From positions 1,124,001 to 1,188,000 of the forward strand of contig JAVJNT010000002.1 in NCBI GenBank assembly GCA_040217175.1: a stretch of 64,000 nt of DNA, read 5' to 3'. Each line of letters starts with the position of its first letter. Within the stretch, counting starts at the first letter, position 1. Both the position numbers and the translations under genes were made by a program. A model generated the notes under the pieces. That model ran no database searches. It was not told the DNA's origin and was given only the letters and a program-made list of their open reading frames with translations. The stretch is from Phycisphaerales bacterium (GTDB lineage Bacteria; Planctomycetota; Phycisphaerae; Phycisphaerales; UBA1924). Shown one piece after another: positions 26,757-35,189 of the stretch.

Positions 26757-27428
26757 CTACTCGCAGCCGGCGTCGAACGCGTTCTGGAAGCAGAGGAAGT
26801 CGAAGATGGTCAGCGAGCCATCCTCGTCGCAGTCGGCGATGAGGTCGCCCGCGTCGAAGGCGTTCTGGAAGGCCAGGAAGTCGAAGATGGTGAGCGATCC
26901 GTCTTCGTCGAAGTCGGCGTAGCACGCGGTCGATTCGACGGAGATGTTGTCGAGGCTGAAGAGCCAGCCAGCGCCGCCGCCGGAGTCGATCTCGATGCGA
27001 TCAACCGAGGCCAGGCCGTCGAAGACGAGATCGACGAACCAAACCGAGCCGGTTTGCGGCAGGCTGTCGATGTTGATGAGGCTGCTGCCGACGTAGAAGC
27101 GGATCGGGAAGTCCGCGCCCGGGCTGCCCGCGCTGTGGAAGTCGAACTCGATGAGGCTGATCGGCGGATCGAACTCCATGATCAGCGTCAGGTCGCGGTC
27201 GCCCAGTGCGCCGCCCGCGGTCGCGTTGCAGATCGAGAGCGTGCCGAAGTAGCCGGCGTAGCTCGAGATCGAGGCCGAACCGGCGCCCGTGCCGAAGATC
27301 ACGCCCTGTCCGGCGTACTCGTCGGTGATGGACTGCCCCTCGAAGCCGTCTTCGAAATCAATGACCTGTGCCTGGGCAGCGCCACAGGCGAGCAAGGCCG
27401 CGGAAGCGAGACCGATGGTCGTCTTCAT
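26757..27428 (-). CDS. Secreted GC-dockerin protein, DFEG ectodomain
   Basis: A 223-residue exported protein. The signal peptide is 1-21 (AAQAQ). Residues 22-165 form a beta-rich ectodomain, beginning VIDFEDGFEGQSI, with ASISSYAGYFG, LTLIMEFDPPISLIEFDFHSAG and a final GWLFSLDNI. It is clearly homologous to the gene ending at 27580 and to the second half of the protein encoded at 47581-49344. The C-terminal module has a leading Cys, loop DFDEDGSLTIFD, second loop DCDEDGSLTIFD, FLCFQNAFDAGC and a final Glu. It is of the four-Cys type. The ribosome site AAAGGGGG precedes ATG 27428. The ectodomain resembles choice-of-anchor domains; its ligand is unknown. Confidence 0.88.
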   Translation of the reverse strand: MKTTIGLASAALLACGAAQAQVIDFEDGFEGQSITDEYAGQGVIFGTGAGSASISSYAGYFGTLSICNATAGGALGDRDLTLIMEFDPPISLIEFDFHSAGSPGADFPIRFYVGSSLINIDSLPQTGSVWFVDLVFDGLASVDRIEIDSGGGAGWLFSLDNISVESTACYADFDEDGSLTIFDFLAFQNAFDAGDLIADCDEDGSLTIFDFLCFQNAFDAGCE

Positions 27429-27525
27429 GTCGAAACCCCCTTTGAGGGCCGTGTGGCCCGCGATGCTTGCATGATAACGGAAGCCGCGACCGGACGCAAG
27501 ACCGAAGCGACCCGCGCGCGACGAA

Positions 27526-27551
27526 AAGGACGCCCCGGCCGGGGCGTCCTT
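27526..27551 (-). terminator. Rho-independent terminator of the PEP-CTERM gene
   Basis: An 11-bp stem (27526-27536 with 27541-27551) with a short loop is followed on the minus strand by a T-run extending to 27524. It lies just after the stop at 27580. Confidence 0.8.
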
Positions 27552-27579
27552 GCGTTGCCTTGCACGTGCAAGTTTCGTA

Positions 27580-28137
27580 CTAGCGACGGCGACGCATCGC
27601 CACCATGCCGCCCATGCCCAGCAGGGCCAGCGACGCGGGAGCGGGGATCTGCCGGTAGTCCATGTTGTCGACGCCGAAGATCCAGCCGTCGTTCACCGAG
27701 TCGATCTCGACGCGGGTGACGCTCGGCAGGCTGCTGTAGTTAATGTCCGTGACCCAAGCGACGCCGGCCTGGGGCAGCACGTCGCTCGAGGCGAGGCCGC
27801 CTCCGTTGTAGAAGCGGATGTTGAAGTCGGCACCCGGCGTGCCGGCGCTGTTGAAGTCGAACTCCAGCTCCGAGATGGGCGTGGAGAACTCCATGATCAG
27901 CGTCAGGGCACGGTCGCCCGCGGCGCCGCCCATGGTCGCGTTGGCCAGCACGTCCGAGCCGAAGAAGCCCGAGTAGGAGCTGATCGACGCGGTGCCGATG
28001 CTGGTCGAGAATTCGACGCCCAGGCCGGCATACTGGGTGTCGACGGGTGTGCCTTCGCCCAGTCCCTCGAAGTCGATGAGCTGGGCGTTGGCGACGGTCG
28101 CCAGCCCAGCCACTGCAATGATCCCTGCGATACGCAT
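27580..28137 (-). CDS. PEP-CTERM protein, DFEG ectodomain
   Basis: A 185-residue exported protein starting at ATG 28137 behind AGGAGAG. The signal peptide is 1-18 (VANAQ). The ectodomain begins LIDFEGLGEGTPV, with ASISSYSGFFG, LTLIMEFSTPISELEFDFNSAG and DGWIFGVDNM, and aligns along its length with the neighbour at 26757-27428. Instead of a GC-dockerin it ends in a PEP-CTERM sorting tail: PAPASLALLG, a short hydrophobic helix and RRRR. PEP-CTERM tails are processed by exosortases and linked to surface or exopolysaccharide localisation. No exosortase gene was seen in this window. Confidence 0.88.
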   Translation of the reverse strand: MRIAGIIAVAGLATVANAQLIDFEGLGEGTPVDTQYAGLGVEFSTSIGTASISSYSGFFGSDVLANATMGGAAGDRALTLIMEFSTPISELEFDFNSAGTPGADFNIRFYNGGGLASSDVLPQAGVAWVTDINYSSLPSVTRVEIDSVNDGWIFGVDNMDYRQIPAPASLALLGMGGMVAMRRRR

Positions 28138-28474
28138 GTCATCTCTCCTAACACATGTGTCATCGCGCCCGCCCACGAGACAGGCGTTCGGGACCATTCT
28201 AATGAATCGGGGAAATCCTCTTACGAAAAAGATGCTGATTTCCTTGTCTTTTCTGCGGATCTGCGTTTGTTCGCATGGCGTCGAGAGAATGGTGAAATTA
28301 GGTTGTCTGGTTCTCGGTCTTGCATGGGTTCGGCAGGTGGGCACAACTACGCAAGATCGTCGCTCCGACCACCTGAGAACATGAACTCACGACATTCATG
28401 AAACGACGCCGCCCACGCCTGGTGAATGGCGTGGGCGGCGTGAGAGAGCGCTTGCGAGAGCCGGGGCCGAAGCC
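28138..28474 (-). other. Intergenic region, promoter-bearing
   Basis: This is 337 bases between two leftward genes. It holds the terminator at 28406-28441 and a comparatively AT-rich stretch (28200-28310) that should carry the promoter of the PEP-CTERM gene. I cannot fix a -35/-10 pair. No coding potential was recognised. Confidence 0.4.
28406..28441 (-). terminator. Hairpin terminator
   Basis: A perfect 14-bp stem (28406-28419 with 28428-28441) with an 8-base loop lies 33 bases past the stop of the gene ending at 28475. Confidence 0.8.
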
Positions 28475-29575
28475 TTACTCGCAGCCGAGGTCGAACTGGT
28501 TCTGGTAGCAGAGGAAGTCGAAGATGGTCAGCGAGCCGTCTTCGTCGCAGTCGGCGATGAGGTCGCCCGCGTCGAAGGCGTTCTGGAAGGCCAGGAAGTC
28601 GAAGATGGTGAGCTGGCCGTCGCCGTCGAAGTCTGCGTAGCAGGTAAAGATGCGAACGTCGGAGTTGCCCAGCACCTGGACCTGGTAGGGGCCGAAGTCG
28701 TCGTTGCCGAACCCGGTCTGCACGATCGTGTACGGCACGCCTGCCTGGAGGGTCAGTCCCTCGATGCCCGAGTAGCCCACGCCGGTGCCCGGCAGGAGCA
28801 CGCCGAAGTAGTCGTCGTTGAGCGCGATGAGGTTGTCGAGCGGCGAGATCGGGTCGAAGCCGTTCTCGTAGACGAGCAGGTAGCCATCCCACGCGAGGCC
28901 GAAGTTCTCCTGGTCGCTCAAGACCGTGAAGGCTCCGTCCTCGGCGACCTCGATCTCGGCGGCCTCGAAGGGCACGTCGGTGGCGAAGGTGCTCAGCGCG
29001 GTCAGGCTCGTCGGCCGGTTGAAGCGGTCGCCGTCGGTCGTGTCGCCCAGGTACTCGAGGCGGACGGTCGGGGCATCGCCGATGGTGGCGGTGACCTCGT
29101 ATTCCAGCACGCCCGGGTCGCTGCCGAAGCTCGCGACGATGATGGTGTAGGTACCCGCGTCGGTCGCGACGAACGCGTAGTTCGGATCGCCGAAGGGCCC
29201 GGCGCCGGTGGCCGGAGGATCGTCGTCGTCGCCCGACGCGACGAATACGAAGGGCAGTCCGCCCACGTCGGCCTCGAGGACGAACGTGCCGTCGGGAGGC
29301 AGGAGCTCGCCGTCGACGCTCCCGAAGTAGGCCCCCGAGATTGGGTCGAGCGCGTCGGTCAGGCGATTGACCTCGATGCGGACGAGGTCGCCGGCTTCGG
29401 CGGTCAGCTCGTAGAAGTCCCAGGTGGTGGGGGTGATCTCACCATCGATCAGGTCGGTGGGGAAGTCGCCGGTGAGGGTGTCGCCCGGCGTCAGGTCGCC
29501 CAGCACGGACACGGTCTGGGCCGAGGCCACGCCGGCCAGGGCGAGTACTGCGAATGCGGTCGTCAGTCGTTGCAC
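28475..29575 (-). CDS. Secreted GC-dockerin protein with two PPC-like domains
   Basis: A 366-residue exported protein. GTG 29575 is chosen because AGAGGAG precedes it and the signal peptide follows at once (VQRLTTAFAVLALAGVASAQ). Residues 20-170 resemble a bacterial pre-peptidase C-terminal (PPC) type beta sandwich (TWDFYELTAEAGDLVRIEV, GTYTIIVASFG). Residues 175-305 repeat the ectodomain of the next two genes: LEYLGDTTDGDRFNRPTSL, FATDVPFEAAEIEV, YLLVYENGFDPISPLDNL, GYSGIEGLTL. The end is a four-Cys GC-dockerin (CYADFDGDG, DCDEDGSLTIFD, FLCYQNQFDLGC, Glu). The function is unknown; extracellular adhesion or display is likely. Confidence 0.88.
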   Translation of the reverse strand: MQRLTTAFAVLALAGVASAQTVSVLGDLTPGDTLTGDFPTDLIDGEITPTTWDFYELTAEAGDLVRIEVNRLTDALDPISGAYFGSVDGELLPPDGTFVLEADVGGLPFVFVASGDDDDPPATGAGPFGDPNYAFVATDAGTYTIIVASFGSDPGVLEYEVTATIGDAPTVRLEYLGDTTDGDRFNRPTSLTALSTFATDVPFEAAEIEVAEDGAFTVLSDQENFGLAWDGYLLVYENGFDPISPLDNLIALNDDYFGVLLPGTGVGYSGIEGLTLQAGVPYTIVQTGFGNDDFGPYQVQVLGNSDVRIFTCYADFDGDGQLTIFDFLAFQNAFDAGDLIADCDEDGSLTIFDFLCYQNQFDLGCE

Positions 29576-29745
29576 GGATATCTCCTCTGCTGTCTGGGCG
29601 GCCGACGCGTCCGGGGCTCGGTCGAGCCGACCCGTCCGAGTGGACGGATCGCCGGTGCGTCGGCGCCGACTCCACGTTGGTTCGTTGAACTCCCCACGAA
29701 CCAGATTCCAACAGCATACAGAGATCCGACCTTCCACGCAAGCGC

Positions 29746-29781
29746 GTTCGCACGCGGGTTGCCCCCGTCGCGTGCGAACGG
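29746..29781 (-). terminator. Hairpin terminator
   Basis: A perfect 12-bp stem (29746-29757 with 29770-29781) lies immediately after the stop of the leftward gene ending at 29787. Confidence 0.75.
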
Positions 29782-29786
29782 ACGGC

Positions 29787-30434
29787 TTACTCGCAGCCCG
29801 CGTCGAAGGCGTTCTGGAAGCAGAGGAAGTCGAAGATGTCGAGGGTGCCGTTGTCGTCGCAGTCGGCCTGGTCGTCGCCCGCGTCGAACAGGTTCTGGAA
29901 CTCGAGGAAGTCGAAGATGTCCAGCTGGCTGTCGCCGTTCAGGTCGGCATAGCACGTAAAGATGCGCACGCTGCCGGGACCGGAGACCTGGGCCTGGTAC
30001 GGGCCTGCGTCGTCGTTCGAGAACCCGGTGTGGACGATGAAGTAGGCCACGCCCTCGTTGAGCACGATGCTGTCGAGCCCCGAGTAGCCCACGCCCACGC
30101 CCGGCAGCATGGAGCCGAAGTAGTCGTCGTTGATGCCGACGAGGTTATCCAGCGGGCTGGCGGGATCGAAGGCGGTCTCGTAGACGAGCAGGTAGCCGTC
30201 CCAGAGGAGGCCGAAGTTGGTTTGATCGCTCAGGATGGTGTATGAGCCGGTCTCGGTGACTTCGATCTGGACTGGCTCGAAGGCGACGTCGGTGGCGAAG
30301 CCGCTGAGGGCGCTCAGGCTGCTCGGCCGGTTGAAGCGGTCGCCGTCGGTGGTGTCTCCGAGGTACTCCAGTTCCTGTGCGTTGGCGGTCGCGGCGAGTG
30401 CCAGTACGAGGCAGGCGGCGGTGGGGCGGTGCAT
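29787..30434 (-). CDS. Secreted GC-dockerin protein, LEYLGDT ectodomain
   Basis: A 215-residue exported protein. ATG 30434 is preferred because GGAGAACACC sits before it; an upstream in-frame ATG at 30446 contains that ribosome site. The signal peptide ends ATANAQ. The ectodomain starts LEYLGDTTDGDRFNRPSSL and is nearly colinear with the PEP-CTERM protein at 30544-31086 and with the second domain of the protein at 28475-29575. The C-terminus is a four-Cys GC-dockerin (CYADLNGDS, DCDDNGTLDIFD, FLCFQNAFDAGC, Glu), in which the first loop has Asn and Ser replacing two usual Asp/Gly positions. Confidence 0.87.
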   Translation of the reverse strand: MHRPTAACLVLALAATANAQELEYLGDTTDGDRFNRPSSLSALSGFATDVAFEPVQIEVTETGSYTILSDQTNFGLLWDGYLLVYETAFDPASPLDNLVGINDDYFGSMLPGVGVGYSGLDSIVLNEGVAYFIVHTGFSNDDAGPYQAQVSGPGSVRIFTCYADLNGDSQLDIFDFLEFQNLFDAGDDQADCDDNGTLDIFDFLCFQNAFDAGCE

Positions 30435-30490
30435 GGTGTTCTCCATTGCGGTCTAATGGTGGTCGTCTTGAGTCTTCGGCGTCGCGCGTG

Positions 30491-30512
30491 AAAAAACGCC
30501 CCGTGGGGCGTT
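30491..30512 (-). terminator. Rho-independent terminator
   Basis: An 8-bp GC-rich stem (30495-30502 with 30505-30512) is followed on the minus strand by six T residues (complement of 30491-30496). It ends the PEP-CTERM gene at 30544. Confidence 0.85.
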
Positions 30513-30543
30513 CGAAAGAATTCTCTCGGGACGGGCGTCGGCC

Positions 30544-31086
30544 TTAGCGGCGGCGACGCGTGGCGGCGAGGCCGCCGAGGCCCAGCAGGGCCAGCGAGGC
30601 CGGAGCCGGGATGATGCGGATGTCGCCGGGGCCGCTGATCGAGATCTGGTACGGACCCTGGTCGTCGTTGCTGAAGCCGGTCTGCACGATGAAGTACGTG
30701 CTGGCCGAGCTCATGGTGACGGCGTCGAGGCCCGAGTAGCCGACGCCGGTGCCGGGCAGCATGGTGCCGAAGTAGTCGTCGTTCAGGGCGATCAGGTTGT
30801 CCAGCGGGCTGGCCGGATCGAAGCCGTTCTCGTAGACCAGCAGGTAGCCGTCCCAGAGGAGGCCGAAGTTGGTCTGGTCGCTGAGGACCGAGTAGTCGCC
30901 GTCGGCGCTGACGCCGATCTGGGTGGCCTCGTACGCCACGTCGGTGGCGAAGCCGCTCAGGGCGGTCAGGCTGGTCGGGCGGTTGAAGGTCGGGCCGCCG
31001 GTGGTGTCGCCAAGGAAGTCGAGGTCGCCGGCCATGGCGGTGCCGGCCAGGGCCAGGATGGCCCCCACAGTGATCGTCTTACGCAT
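30544..31086 (-). CDS. PEP-CTERM protein, LEYLGDT-type ectodomain
   Basis: A 180-residue exported protein starting at ATG 31086 behind GAGGAGACAG. The signal peptide is 1-19 (GTAMAG). The ectodomain (DLDFLGDTTGGPTFNRPTSLTALSGFATDV, YLLVYENGFDPASPLDNLI, GYSGLDAVTM, GPYQISISG) is highly similar to the neighbour at 29787-30434. Where that protein has a GC-dockerin, this one ends with PAPASLALLG, a glycine/leucine helix and RRRR, a PEP-CTERM signal. It is the second such anchor exchange in this cluster. Confidence 0.88.
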   Translation of the reverse strand: MRKTITVGAILALAGTAMAGDLDFLGDTTGGPTFNRPTSLTALSGFATDVAYEATQIGVSADGDYSVLSDQTNFGLLWDGYLLVYENGFDPASPLDNLIALNDDYFGTMLPGTGVGYSGLDAVTMSSASTYFIVQTGFSNDDQGPYQISISGPGDIRIIPAPASLALLGLGGLAATRRRR

Positions 31087-31248
31087 GTCTGTCTCCTCTC
31101 ACCCGATAGCGACCGCCCCCTAAGCGGCCGCTTTGGGCAATATTGCGGTAGTATGGCCGACGAAAGGCCCGGTGTCATCGACAAAATCCCTTGATTGTGA
31201 AAATTTTGTGAGCGATGGGTTGCCTACCCCCACATTCGTATTTTGTTT

Positions 31249-31260
31249 GTTATCGATAAC
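31249..31260. promoter_or_regulatory. Palindrome upstream of the ABC-2 permease gene
   Basis: GTTATCGATAAC is a perfect 12-bp palindrome 62 bases before the permease start, in the AT-rich divergent region 31087-31322. It may be an operator; the regulator is unknown. Confidence 0.25.
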
Positions 31261-31322
31261 GCGGCAGTCCTCACGACCGGCACCGTTTCCGGCTCCGACG
31301 CGACCCAGGTACGATCGCCCCG

Positions 31323-33215
31323 ATGCCCGTCTTCATCCGATGGCTCCTGACGCTGGGCCCGGCGAACCCGATCGCCGTCCGGCTGGTGCAGAACGGCTCC
31401 CGCCGGAGCCGGCACATGTACATTCGCTCGGCCTATCTGGCCCTGCTGGTGCTGGTGATGCTCTGGGCCCTGCTGGTCAAGACCGGCGGCAGCGGCAGTG
31501 CCACGTCGTTCCGGGACCTCGCCGAGGCGGGGGCCTCGACGTTCACGTACGTGGCGTACCTGCAGATCCTGCTGATCTGCGTGCTCAGCCCGGTGTTCAT
31601 GGCCGGGGCGATCGCCCAGGAGGCCAGCCCGCGGACGTGGGAGGTGCTCCTCACGACGCCTTTAGGTAGGTTGCAGATCGTGCTGGGCAACCTTCTCGGC
31701 CGGCTGTTCTTCGTGCTGGCGTTGCTGTTCGCGAGCCTGCCGTTGTTCGCGTTGACGCAGTACTTTGGCGGCGTGCCGGGCTCGAGCATCTTCGCGAGCT
31801 ATCTCGTCGCGGCCGCGGCGGCGCTGCTGGTGGGCGCGATCGCCATCGCGCTGGCCGTGAGCCGCATCGCCGGGCGGCGGGCGGTGTTCACGTTCTACGT
31901 CGCCGTGGTGACGTACCTGGGCATCACGTACGGCATCGATGCGTGGCTGCGCACGCGCGGCCTGGGCATGGGGCCGGCGGGCATGGGCGTCACGTGGCTC
32001 ACCGGCCTGAATCCCTTCCTGGCGCTCGATGCGCTGCTGAACCCCACGACGTATCCGAGTGCCGACCGCGGCACGCTCGCGGGGCCGGCGGCGTTCATGC
32101 TCGAGACACCCGTGCGGGCCTGGATCTTGCTGGCCAGCGGGCTGAGCCTGGTGCTGATCGCCGCCTCGACGCTGACGGTGCGCACGGGCGGGCTGGCGAA
32201 GCGCTCGCGCGAGGGACGTCGCCTGCCGTGGTATCGCAAGATCCTCGGGCTCAGCGGCGGCGAAACGGGCGAGGACGGCCAGACGTTCCGCCCGCCCCGG
32301 CACGTGTGGCACAACCCCATCGCATGGCGCGAGGCGGCGGCGCGTAACGCCACGCTCGGACGCATCGTCGCGCGGTGGTCCTTCATCGTGCTGGGCATCG
32401 CGATGGCGTTCGTGCTCGTGGTGGCGTACGACACGTCGGCCATCACGGCAACGGACTATCGCCTGGCGTTGCTGGTCATCGTGCTCGTCGAGCTGGCCGT
32501 GACGACGCTGGTGGCCATCAACATGTCGGCGACGGCCATCAGCCGCGAGCGCGAGGATGGCACGCTCGATTTGTTGCTCACCACGCCCGTGACGCCGGCG
32601 GAGTACCTGGGCGGCAAGCTCCGCGGCTTGGTGGCCTATCTGCTGCCGATGCTGGCGGTGCCGGTCGTAACGATGCTGCTCGCGGGCCTGCACGCAGCGA
32701 TCGGCGGCCTGAGCCAGCCCGACAACGCACAGGTGCCCGCGGGCCCGGCGGTGTCTGGTGGCATCATGCTGCCCGTCGTGCTGCCCGAGGCGGGCATCAT
32801 CCTCGCGCTCAGCGGTGGGCCGTTCCTGGCGCTGTGCGTCATGATCGGGCTGCACTGGTCGCTCAAGAGCAAGGGCGCCATCGCGTCGGTCGTCGGCGCC
32901 GTGATCGTTGCGGCGATCGTCACCGCGGTGGTGGGGGGGTGCGGCTTCAACGCGGGCCGATCGATCCCCGTGGTCGGGCCCGCGCTGCTGGGGCTGTCGC
33001 CGTTCGCCAGCAGCCTGGCGCTGGTCGAGCCCGTCGATGCGATGTACGAGACGGTGACCCAGAGCGGCTCGAACCCGCTTGTGACAGCCCGTTTTGCGCT
33101 GCTCGTGGGCGCGGCGGCCAGCGCGGGTCTGTACATCGGCGCGGTGTGGGCGCTGCACAGCCAGATGGTGCGCCGGTTTGATATGACCGTCCGCAAGCTC
33201 GCCGGGACGAGCTGA
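31323..33215 (+). CDS. ABC-2 type transporter permease, two homologous halves
   Basis: A 630-residue inner-membrane protein with about a dozen hydrophobic segments. Each half carries the short cytoplasmic signature of ABC-2/NatB/GldF permeases: QEASPRTWEVLLTTPLGRLQIVLGNL in the first (about 100-125) and REREDGTLDLLLTTPVTPAEYLGGKL in the second (about 410-435). This suggests a fused dimer. A soluble linker (280-345) separates the halves. It should pair with an ATPase, but none lies next to it in this window. The substrate is unknown. The methyltransferase gene begins 18 bases downstream. Confidence 0.8.
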   Translation: MPVFIRWLLTLGPANPIAVRLVQNGSRRSRHMYIRSAYLALLVLVMLWALLVKTGGSGSATSFRDLAEAGASTFTYVAYLQILLICVLSPVFMAGAIAQEASPRTWEVLLTTPLGRLQIVLGNLLGRLFFVLALLFASLPLFALTQYFGGVPGSSIFASYLVAAAAALLVGAIAIALAVSRIAGRRAVFTFYVAVVTYLGITYGIDAWLRTRGLGMGPAGMGVTWLTGLNPFLALDALLNPTTYPSADRGTLAGPAAFMLETPVRAWILLASGLSLVLIAASTLTVRTGGLAKRSREGRRLPWYRKILGLSGGETGEDGQTFRPPRHVWHNPIAWREAAARNATLGRIVARWSFIVLGIAMAFVLVVAYDTSAITATDYRLALLVIVLVELAVTTLVAINMSATAISREREDGTLDLLLTTPVTPAEYLGGKLRGLVAYLLPMLAVPVVTMLLAGLHAAIGGLSQPDNAQVPAGPAVSGGIMLPVVLPEAGIILALSGGPFLALCVMIGLHWSLKSKGAIASVVGAVIVAAIVTAVVGGCGFNAGRSIPVVGPALLGLSPFASSLALVEPVDAMYETVTQSGSNPLVTARFALLVGAAASAGLYIGAVWALHSQMVRRFDMTVRKLAGTS

Positions 33216-33233
33216 TACCCGTTTGCCGACGAC

Positions 33234-34001
33234 ATGCCTTCGCTCGAAGCCAACAAGAAGAAGTGGGCCTCGCACGACTGGGGCAGGGACGGCGAGGAAT
33301 GGTCGACGCTGGCCGGCGGCAGCGAGCGTTGGTGGCACGGCATCCTGCTGCCGCGGCTCTTGCCCTTCCTCAAACAGCTTCCGCCGGAGCCGAGCATCCT
33401 CGAGATTGCGCCGGGCCGCGGTCGATGGACGCAGTACCTCTTGCGGCACGCAGCCGATCTGACGGCCATCGACATCGACGAGGCGTGCCTGGACGCATGC
33501 CGCGCCCGCTTCGGCGGACGGGTGCACTGCGTGCTGGGTGATGGCGTGACGCTGGGCGGACCGAGCGAACGCATCAACGGGCCGATCGACCTCTGCTTCA
33601 GCTACGACAGCCTGGTGCACGCCGAGCTCGATTCGATGGGTTCGTACGTGCGCGAGCTCTGGCGGGTGCTGCGGCCCGGCGGCGTCGCATTCCTGCACCA
33701 CAGCAATCTTGCCGACGCCGCGCTCGAGTCGGGCACGCCCATCCACTGGCGTGCGCGGAGCGTTGGCGGCTCGGGCGTTCGTGAACGTGCGCTCGCGTGC
33801 GGGCTGGAGGTGCCCCTGCAAGAGCTGTGCACGAAGGGCGGGCCCAAGGATCGCGCGCTGATCGATTGCATCAGCGTCCTGCGCAAGCCCGCGCGTGGTG
33901 CGCCGAATCCGCAGACGCGCGTGCTTGAGAGCCACGACTTTTGGCGGCAGATCCAGCTCCTCGGTGCGTTGGCCGGGCCGTACGACGCGGCGGCGCGCTA
34001 G
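33234..34001 (+). CDS. SAM-dependent class I methyltransferase
   Basis: A 255-residue cytoplasmic enzyme. Motif I is ILEIAPGRGRWTQYLL (about 55-70), motif II includes LTAIDIDEACLDACRARF, and motif IV/post-motif is LCFSYDSLVHAELDSMGSYVRELWRVLRPGGVAFLHH. This is the Methyltransf_11/25 layout. The acceptor cannot be predicted. It probably shares a transcript with the upstream permease. Its stop overlaps the convergent GC-dockerin gene by four bases. Confidence 0.85.
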   Translation: MPSLEANKKKWASHDWGRDGEEWSTLAGGSERWWHGILLPRLLPFLKQLPPEPSILEIAPGRGRWTQYLLRHAADLTAIDIDEACLDACRARFGGRVHCVLGDGVTLGGPSERINGPIDLCFSYDSLVHAELDSMGSYVRELWRVLRPGGVAFLHHSNLADAALESGTPIHWRARSVGGSGVRERALACGLEVPLQELCTKGGPKDRALIDCISVLRKPARGAPNPQTRVLESHDFWRQIQLLGALAGPYDAAAR

Positions 34002-34969
34002 CAGCCACGCTCGAGCACGTCGAAGAAGAAGAGGAAGTCGAACAGGTCGATGACGCCGTCGCCGTTGACGTCGCCGCGAAGGTCGCCCGCTTCGATCCAG
34101 TTGCCGAGCAGGATGAGGTCGAAGATCGTGGCTTGGCAATCGGCGTCGAGGTCGGCCGGGCACGCGGCGCAGGGCAACGCGGTCATGCCCGAGACGGCGC
34201 TGACGCCATCGAGCACGCCGACGAACGACTGCTGGCCCGTGTACGGATCGAACCTCCACAGCTCTGCCTGGTCGCCGGCTCCGTCGCCCGAGACGACGTA
34301 GTAGCCGACCTCCTTCTCGGCGCCGTCGAGGATCGCGAGCCCGCCGGCGTCGTCGAGCGACCCCGTTGCCGCGAGATCGGCCAGCACGATGGTCTCTCCG
34401 GTGTCGGGGTCGATGGCGCGGATCGAGGGCGGCCCGTCGGTGCCGCGCAGGTCGAGGCCGATCAGGAGGCCATCGGCGCGCACGTCGAGGCCCGAGATGT
34501 CGGTGGCGGGAGACATCGTCGGCCCGCGCGACGCGCGGCCGGTCGATGGATTGATCGTGAAGAGGCGGCCGGGCGAGCCCGTGCTGGCGCCCATGATGGT
34601 GCCATCGGCGAAGACGGCCACGCCGCCCTCGCGGGCACTCAGGCCCAGCCGGCCGCCCCGCGAAGCGCGGCCGGTGAGCGCGTCGACGCGGTAGAACTCG
34701 TTGTCGGCGCTCGGGGTGAAGCCCAGGATGGTGCCGGTGCCATCCCGCGCGAGGCCGGCCAGCGGCGTGCGGCCCGTGGTGCCCGTGCCAATCAGCTCGA
34801 CGGCGGAAACGACCTCGCCCGTGTTGGGATCGACGCTGTAGAGCATGGTCGAGCCGAACGTGGCGGTGGTGACGACCAGCACGGGATCGCCCCCGTGGGC
34901 ACGTTCCAGGGGGAATGCGAACGACGCAGCGAGCACGGAACACGCGACAGCAAGCGGGCGCCCAGTCAT
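33998..34969 (-). CDS. Secreted GC-dockerin protein with propeller-like repeats
   Basis: A 323-residue exported protein starting at ATG 34969 behind GGAGCG. The signal peptide is 1-26. The body has repeated beta-propeller-like blades of the type LYSVDPNTGEVV, FYRVDALTGRAS, LFTINPSTGRAS, IRAIDPDTGETI and LWRFDPYTGQQS, spaced 40-50 residues apart. The C-terminal module begins CPADLDADCQATIFD and ends DLFDFLFFFDVLERGC. Its first loop carries an extra Cys and loses the usual Gly, and the FQN helix is changed, so it is the most divergent GC-dockerin here that still keeps both terminal cysteines. Confidence 0.85.
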   Translation of the reverse strand: MTGRPLAVACSVLAASFAFPLERAHGGDPVLVVTTATFGSTMLYSVDPNTGEVVSAVELIGTGTTGRTPLAGLARDGTGTILGFTPSADNEFYRVDALTGRASRGGRLGLSAREGGVAVFADGTIMGASTGSPGRLFTINPSTGRASRGPTMSPATDISGLDVRADGLLIGLDLRGTDGPPSIRAIDPDTGETIVLADLAATGSLDDAGGLAILDGAEKEVGYYVVSGDGAGDQAELWRFDPYTGQQSFVGVLDGVSAVSGMTALPCAACPADLDADCQATIFDLILLGNWIEAGDLRGDVNGDGVIDLFDFLFFFDVLERGC

Positions 34970-35189
34970 CGGGCACGCTCCTTTCCACTGCGCCCCGGGC
35001 CGGGTCGGCCGGGGGCGAACCTCGCCTGCACGTTGCTGCTTCGAGTATGGGTTACGGGTCGTCCTCGTGCCGCCTTATTCGGGGGTTGGGCCGACCCTGT
35101 AGACCGGGCAATCGGTAGAGCCGGCACCTAGACTGCCCGCTCTGCCTCACGACCTCAAGATTCCCAGGATTCACCAGAAAGGCAACTCC

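Noticed and set aside
27560-27573. CTTGCACGTGCAAG palindrome as a parS site
   Set aside because: It has the CACGTG core but the arms do not fit parS, and it lies in a 3' region between a terminator and a stop codon. It is probably part of the terminator surroundings.
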